NCBI GenBank assembly: GCA_029721435.1
Contig: CM056583.1
Coordinates: 74,279,120-74,343,119, forward strand
Source: Gymnothorax reevesii
Taxonomy: Eukaryota; Chordata; Actinopteri; Anguilliformes; Muraenidae
Reading direction: 5' to 3'
DNA: 64,000 nucleotides
Position numbers and translations under genes: made by a program. The notes beneath the pieces are model-generated. The model saw only the letters and a program-made list of their open reading frames with translations, was not told where the DNA came from and made no database searches. Below are positions 48,424 to 64,000 of this stretch, piece after piece; position 1 is the stretch's first letter, and each line of letters begins with the position of its first letter.

Positions 48424-48882
48424 CGTAATTTGTTCCCCCCCCCCCCATTTTCTTATGCTGCAGAACATTTCCGGATATCACAAGATGAATTATTAGTTAT
48501 GGCCACAAAACAAATTTAAATGTTCCCTCACGATAATATATTTGTCACGGTCTGTTAAGAGACTGAAATGCCTTGGTCACGTTTCACAAGCACATTCTTG
48601 AATATTCATGTCATTTCGTTCCACTGAGAAAATGCACCAAAGCTCCACAACTTTTATTTATGAATCACCTGAGAGCACGGTTTGTTTTTTTCCCCTTTTC
48701 GTTTGGTTTAACACATTTTGCGACATAGTTGCACAGGCAAGGTCTCTGCGTTTCTTTTATCACAATTTAAAAAGTAATGTTCTAAACACGACTTTCATAT
48801 CTATGGTTTTGTCATTTGTTTTTTACGCGTTTTAAGCTTCAACTGTGTGCTGAAATATTAAGCGTACTTAAACGTTATGTAT

Positions 48883-48888
48883 AATAAA
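48883..48888 (+). promoter_or_regulatory. hwa polyadenylation signal
   Basis: AATAAA about 460 bases after the hwa stop codon, followed by an AT-rich stretch. Confidence 0.55.
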
Positions 48889-49989
48889 ATATTTTAAGAT
48901 GATCTTAAATCAAAATGTTTTTTTCCCCCATTGATTTCTTGACGTTTTAATTAAGTGCACCATTGTTTTTTATTTGCATTTTGCCATCTTACAATCTTTA
49001 AGGTTTTCCATCCCTGACCAATGAGTGTCACTTACACTCTTAATCTGAAAAAAAGTGAGTAGGCCTATGTAGAGAGAGAACCCAGAGAAACATTAACAGA
49101 CTTTCATTGTTAATTCTTAACTATTTTTACACAAGTATAATGTTGATCCTCACTTCAGTCTAATCTTGAAATTGACTAATTCAGCAGTGATGGGAACACT
49201 ATCGAGTACTTCCAAATTTATGCCATATCGGTGGCTAAATGTCCTTGTACTATACAGGGAATTCAATCTACATCGAATGGCTACGCTTATGTTTCAATAC
49301 CATTATACTTTTTGGGCAGAGAATAACTCCAAAGAGCAACTGCCTCTCTACCCAAATACAGACCTCCAATGCACAACAGGTGGATCGATTCCCAACCCCT
49401 CGCCCATTGTGATCAAGCACCATTTGTCTACCCATTACATCATTTCCTTTTTGATACCCTTAAGAAATATATTAGAAAGGAAAAAGGCAGCCAGATGTCT
49501 TTTTAACCCTTTTCTGTCCTGGTTTTCTTGAGGAACTTAGTCATTTTCCAAGTTGTAAACGTGGGCAAAACCCTCCTGGGTTAAGTTTAAAGTAGAAATT
49601 GACACCCTATTAAAGCAGGTCTCCCAGAGGATGGTCCTCTACTAATCCCCCTCAGACACCTCCCATTGGCAAACTCCCCACTCTCACTCCTCCATTCACC
49701 CTTCCCCCATCCTCATTACCAGCTTACCACACAACTGGTAACCAATTGGACTTGGTAGTTACCCATATCTGCTACCCTACTGAAATCAGCAACTCGGATA
49801 ATTTCAACAGATCATTTCTGTGCTCAATTCTCATGCTTTATTCATGCACAAAATAACTCCTCTATAAAGGAGTGACATCTCAATGTGGATGACTAGGCAT
49901 CACCTAAAGGGGAGGGGGAGGGGGTTGAAAAACCACAGTTTCTCTTCATTCTGAACCTTCACTCCACAAGAGCTAGCCATTACCATAAA
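48889..49989. other. Intergenic, no gene seen
   Basis: No recognisable gene; the frame 49166-49531 resembles nothing I know. Confidence 0.4.
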
Positions 49990-50450
49990 TGGCATTTTAA
50001 TAGCTGCCTCTTGCTTTGCAAGGAACCTGGTGGTAGTCTTGTACAACCAGCTAGACATCACTTCACAGAAACGGCATGGTCCGGAAGATTGCCTCTGTGG
50101 AAAATCAGGATTCAACTGTATCTGAACACAAACTCTACACAGCTCCTGATCCAAGCCACAGTGATCTCCCACCTAGACTACTGCCAATCCTGGCTTGCTG
50201 GTCCACTATCCCTTGCCTTCAACCAATCAGCTCATTCAGACTGCTGCTGCTTGACATGTCCTCAATGTTTACAAGTTCCCACTTGGAACTTTCCAACAGA
50301 GATCTCTGCACTGGCCACTAGTTGCAGCCAGGGTCAAACTGAAAGACTTTACTCTGACTTAAGGTCCAGCACACAAGTCAGAACTATCCTACACAAGGTA
50401 ATCATTCTGCATAAACCAGCTCAGCCATTCCCTTCTGCTGCAATAGCAGA
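49990..50450 (+). pseudogene. L2 LINE reverse-transcriptase 3' fragment
   Basis: Frames on the plus strand include QATVISHLDYCQSWLAGPL, a TNQLIQTAAA stretch and LHWPLVAARVKLK. These correspond to the typical SRLDYCNSLLAG, LIQNAAAR and LHWLPVAARI blocks near the C-terminus of L2 reverse transcriptases. Frames are broken and the catalytic core is absent. Confidence 0.75.
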
Positions 50451-51110
50451 AATGTGCTCTCCAGTCATTCACCCAACAGTTGGAAGCTAATCCAGAAATC
50501 AAAGATTCGCCAACCTAAATCTCGAGGTGGAATGACCTGCCCATGTCCCCTCAAAAAAAAGAAAAGAAGAAAGAAAAAAAAAGGCTTATCTGTACAGACA
50601 ATGCCCGACCAAGCACCGCCATTCTCCCCCCCCCAAAAAAGGGTTTATAACATTTGTTTCTCGTTGCAATTTTCTCCTAGTTTACATGCCAGTCTTTGTA
50701 ATGCTTGCATATAGCAGACATATGCCTTCCATATAGTCAACACATTAAATATTCATGACAACACTAATACTTGATACAAAGTGTACACAGTCTGATCTGC
50801 TGTGAAACTGTTTAAATTACATTCTATGCATTTCCTGTCAATGACTTTGGGGGGGGGGGGGGGGAAAGAAAAAAAAAAAAAGCATCTGCCGGTAAATGTA
50901 ATGAAATGCAGTCTTAATTATAAATATGAGAACCTGGATAGTTAAGCTTTGAAAAAAAGGTCATGTGCTCAAATCATCTGTAACCAGTCAAAAGGAGGGA
51001 AAAAAAAAAAAAGTTAGTCCCTCTCAGAAGGGAAATGGATAAAAGGACAAACATATTTCAGCATGCCAGAACCATCACACTCACAATTGACAGGCACCAT
51101 TACCAGTTAA
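50451..51110. other. Intergenic, homopolymer-rich
   Basis: Long A and G tracts (50558-50582, 50850-50881, 51000-51012). No gene recognised. Confidence 0.4.
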
Positions 51111-51563
51111 TTTATTGTTCCGGTCCTTAAGTTTTATTTTAAACAAACAGTTGTCAAACTTCTAATACATTATGTGCTACGTTCATAAAAAATGAAGCCA
51201 TTAGTAATTTTTTCTCTCTTCCTTCCTTACAGACTAACTTGGTTACCATGACTTAAAGCGGCTCAAAATGCAAGGTTCAGAATTATGAACTTGAACACAA
51301 AGCCAGTCCAGATTTATTTCCCTCCAATGGAATGTTCTCCACCCAGCCCCTTCACCTAATAACAGGTTCTTAAATATTGTTCCCCACAAACCAGATTGGA
51401 GACTAGCAGCTGCATGCTTTCTCCAACATTTGTAGTGGAAGAGACAAATGTTTTTAAAAATTAACAATAAGAAGCATATAGTCTTAGAAACGTGAAATTT
51501 TCAGAGGTTTGTACAACATGGCCTTTGTTGGATAGATAGCTGTGGTCCTCCTGGTGGCCAAGT
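51111..51563 (-). other. vcp 3' UTR and polyadenylation signal
   Basis: AATAAA on the minus strand at 51116-51111, about 450 bases past the vcp stop (51566-51564). The length is plausible for a vcp 3' UTR. Confidence 0.6.
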
Positions 51564-63279
<11,716 letters not shown>

Positions 63280-64000
63280 TTGTTCAAACAGATCACTCAT
63301 GTGAATGAATAATTGCCCCCTAAACCTAATAACTGGCTGAGCCACCCTTGACAGCAGCAACTGCAATCAAACATTTGCAATAACTGGCAATGAGTGTTTC
63401 ACATGGCTGCACAGGAACTTCAGCCTGCTATTGAAACAGAATTGTTTTAATTCAGCCACATTGGTGGGTTTTTTGAGCATTAACTGCCTACTTGAGGCCA
63501 TGCCACAGCATCTTATTTGGATTCAAGTCAGGGCTGTGACTAGGCCACTCCAAAACCTTCATTTGGTTTCTTCTGAGACATTCAAAGGTGGACCTGCTTG
63601 TGTGCTTAGGATCATTGCGCTGCTGAAAATACCAACAAAACGCTTGAGCTTTATGTAACAAACTGATGGCCGGACATTCTCCGTAGGATTTTCAGGTAGA
63701 GAGCAGAATTCATGTTCCAACAATTTTGGAAAGCTGCTGAAGCAGCAGAGCAGCCAAAGAGTATCACACAGCCGCCATCACCATCATTCCAGCTGTCAAA
63801 CTTGTTCTGAATGCCATGTGTAATGTCAGCTTTAAACCAGAAGCAACCGGACCCATGTCTTCAAGAAAGCTCCAGTTTTGACTCATCAGTCCACTAAATA
63901 CCATCCAAAACGTCTCAAGGGTCATTAAGGTGTTTTTTGGCAAATGTGAGAAAAGAGCGTGTGTTCTTTTAGGTGAGCAGTGGTTTTCGCGTCTCAGCTC
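63280..64000 (-). mobile_element. Tc1-like transposon remnant, runs off the right edge
   Basis: The plus strand reads the familiar antisense of a fish Tc1-like transposase gene. It has gagccacccttgacagca, aactgcaatcaaacatttgc, a cagccacattgg...catgccacagcatct block, gtcagggctgtgactaggcc, gatggccggacattctcc, and a tcatcagtccact...aaaacgtctc block. The transposase would be on the minus strand. Small indels and stops break it, so it looks inactive. It sits within a vcp intron. Confidence 0.8.

Overview
The window is vertebrate nuclear DNA, almost certainly from a teleost fish. Genes are split by introns. Three vertebrate genes are recognisable: dnajb5, huluwa (hwa) and vcp. The intergenic and intronic DNA is full of fish-type repeats: L2/CR1 LINE fragments, L2 tails with a GGATA-loop hairpin and (TGTAA)n end, Tc1-like transposons, a tRNA-derived SINE, and long CA/GT microsatellites. 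I cannot name the species.

Layout. 1-9107 is gene-poor repeat DNA: a LINE reverse transcriptase remnant on the minus strand, a LINE endonuclease remnant on the plus strand, a Tc1-like end, an L2 tail and an inverted-repeat element. 9114-24646 is one 15.5 kb mobile element that is almost wholly palindromic. Each arm is about 7.35 kb, the non-palindromic centre is only 317 bp, the ends start with AG, and perfect 6-bp target duplications (GATGTT) flank it. The centre holds a broken Polinton/Maverick (adintovirus-like) packaging ATPase. I read the whole as a derived, non-autonomous palindromic Polinton. Each arm carries an intact two-exon gene for a 335-residue CARD-like plus RING protein; the two copies are convergent. 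A solo LTR lies in both arms, and a tRNA-SINE lies only in the right arm.

24653-30590 is repeat-rich intergenic DNA. dnajb5 (HSP40 co-chaperone, plus strand) has coding exons at 32526-32736, 34818-35440 and 38304-38537, and a long 3' UTR. 40757-47245 is intergenic. It contains a one-ended DNA-transposon-like segment and a 0.67 kb palindrome with back-to-back CCAAT boxes and exon-like arms. hwa (plus strand, three exons, 308 residues) is at 47251-48423. vcp (p97 AAA ATPase, minus strand) occupies 51564 to beyond the right edge. Eleven coding exons are visible, encoding the last 570 of 806 residues; the first exons lie outside the window.

The host genes are not an operon. dnajb5 and vcp both serve protein quality control and are also neighbours in mammals. 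hwa is a maternal dorsal-axis determinant lying between them. The most unusual content is the palindromic Polinton with its duplicated CARD-RING cargo.
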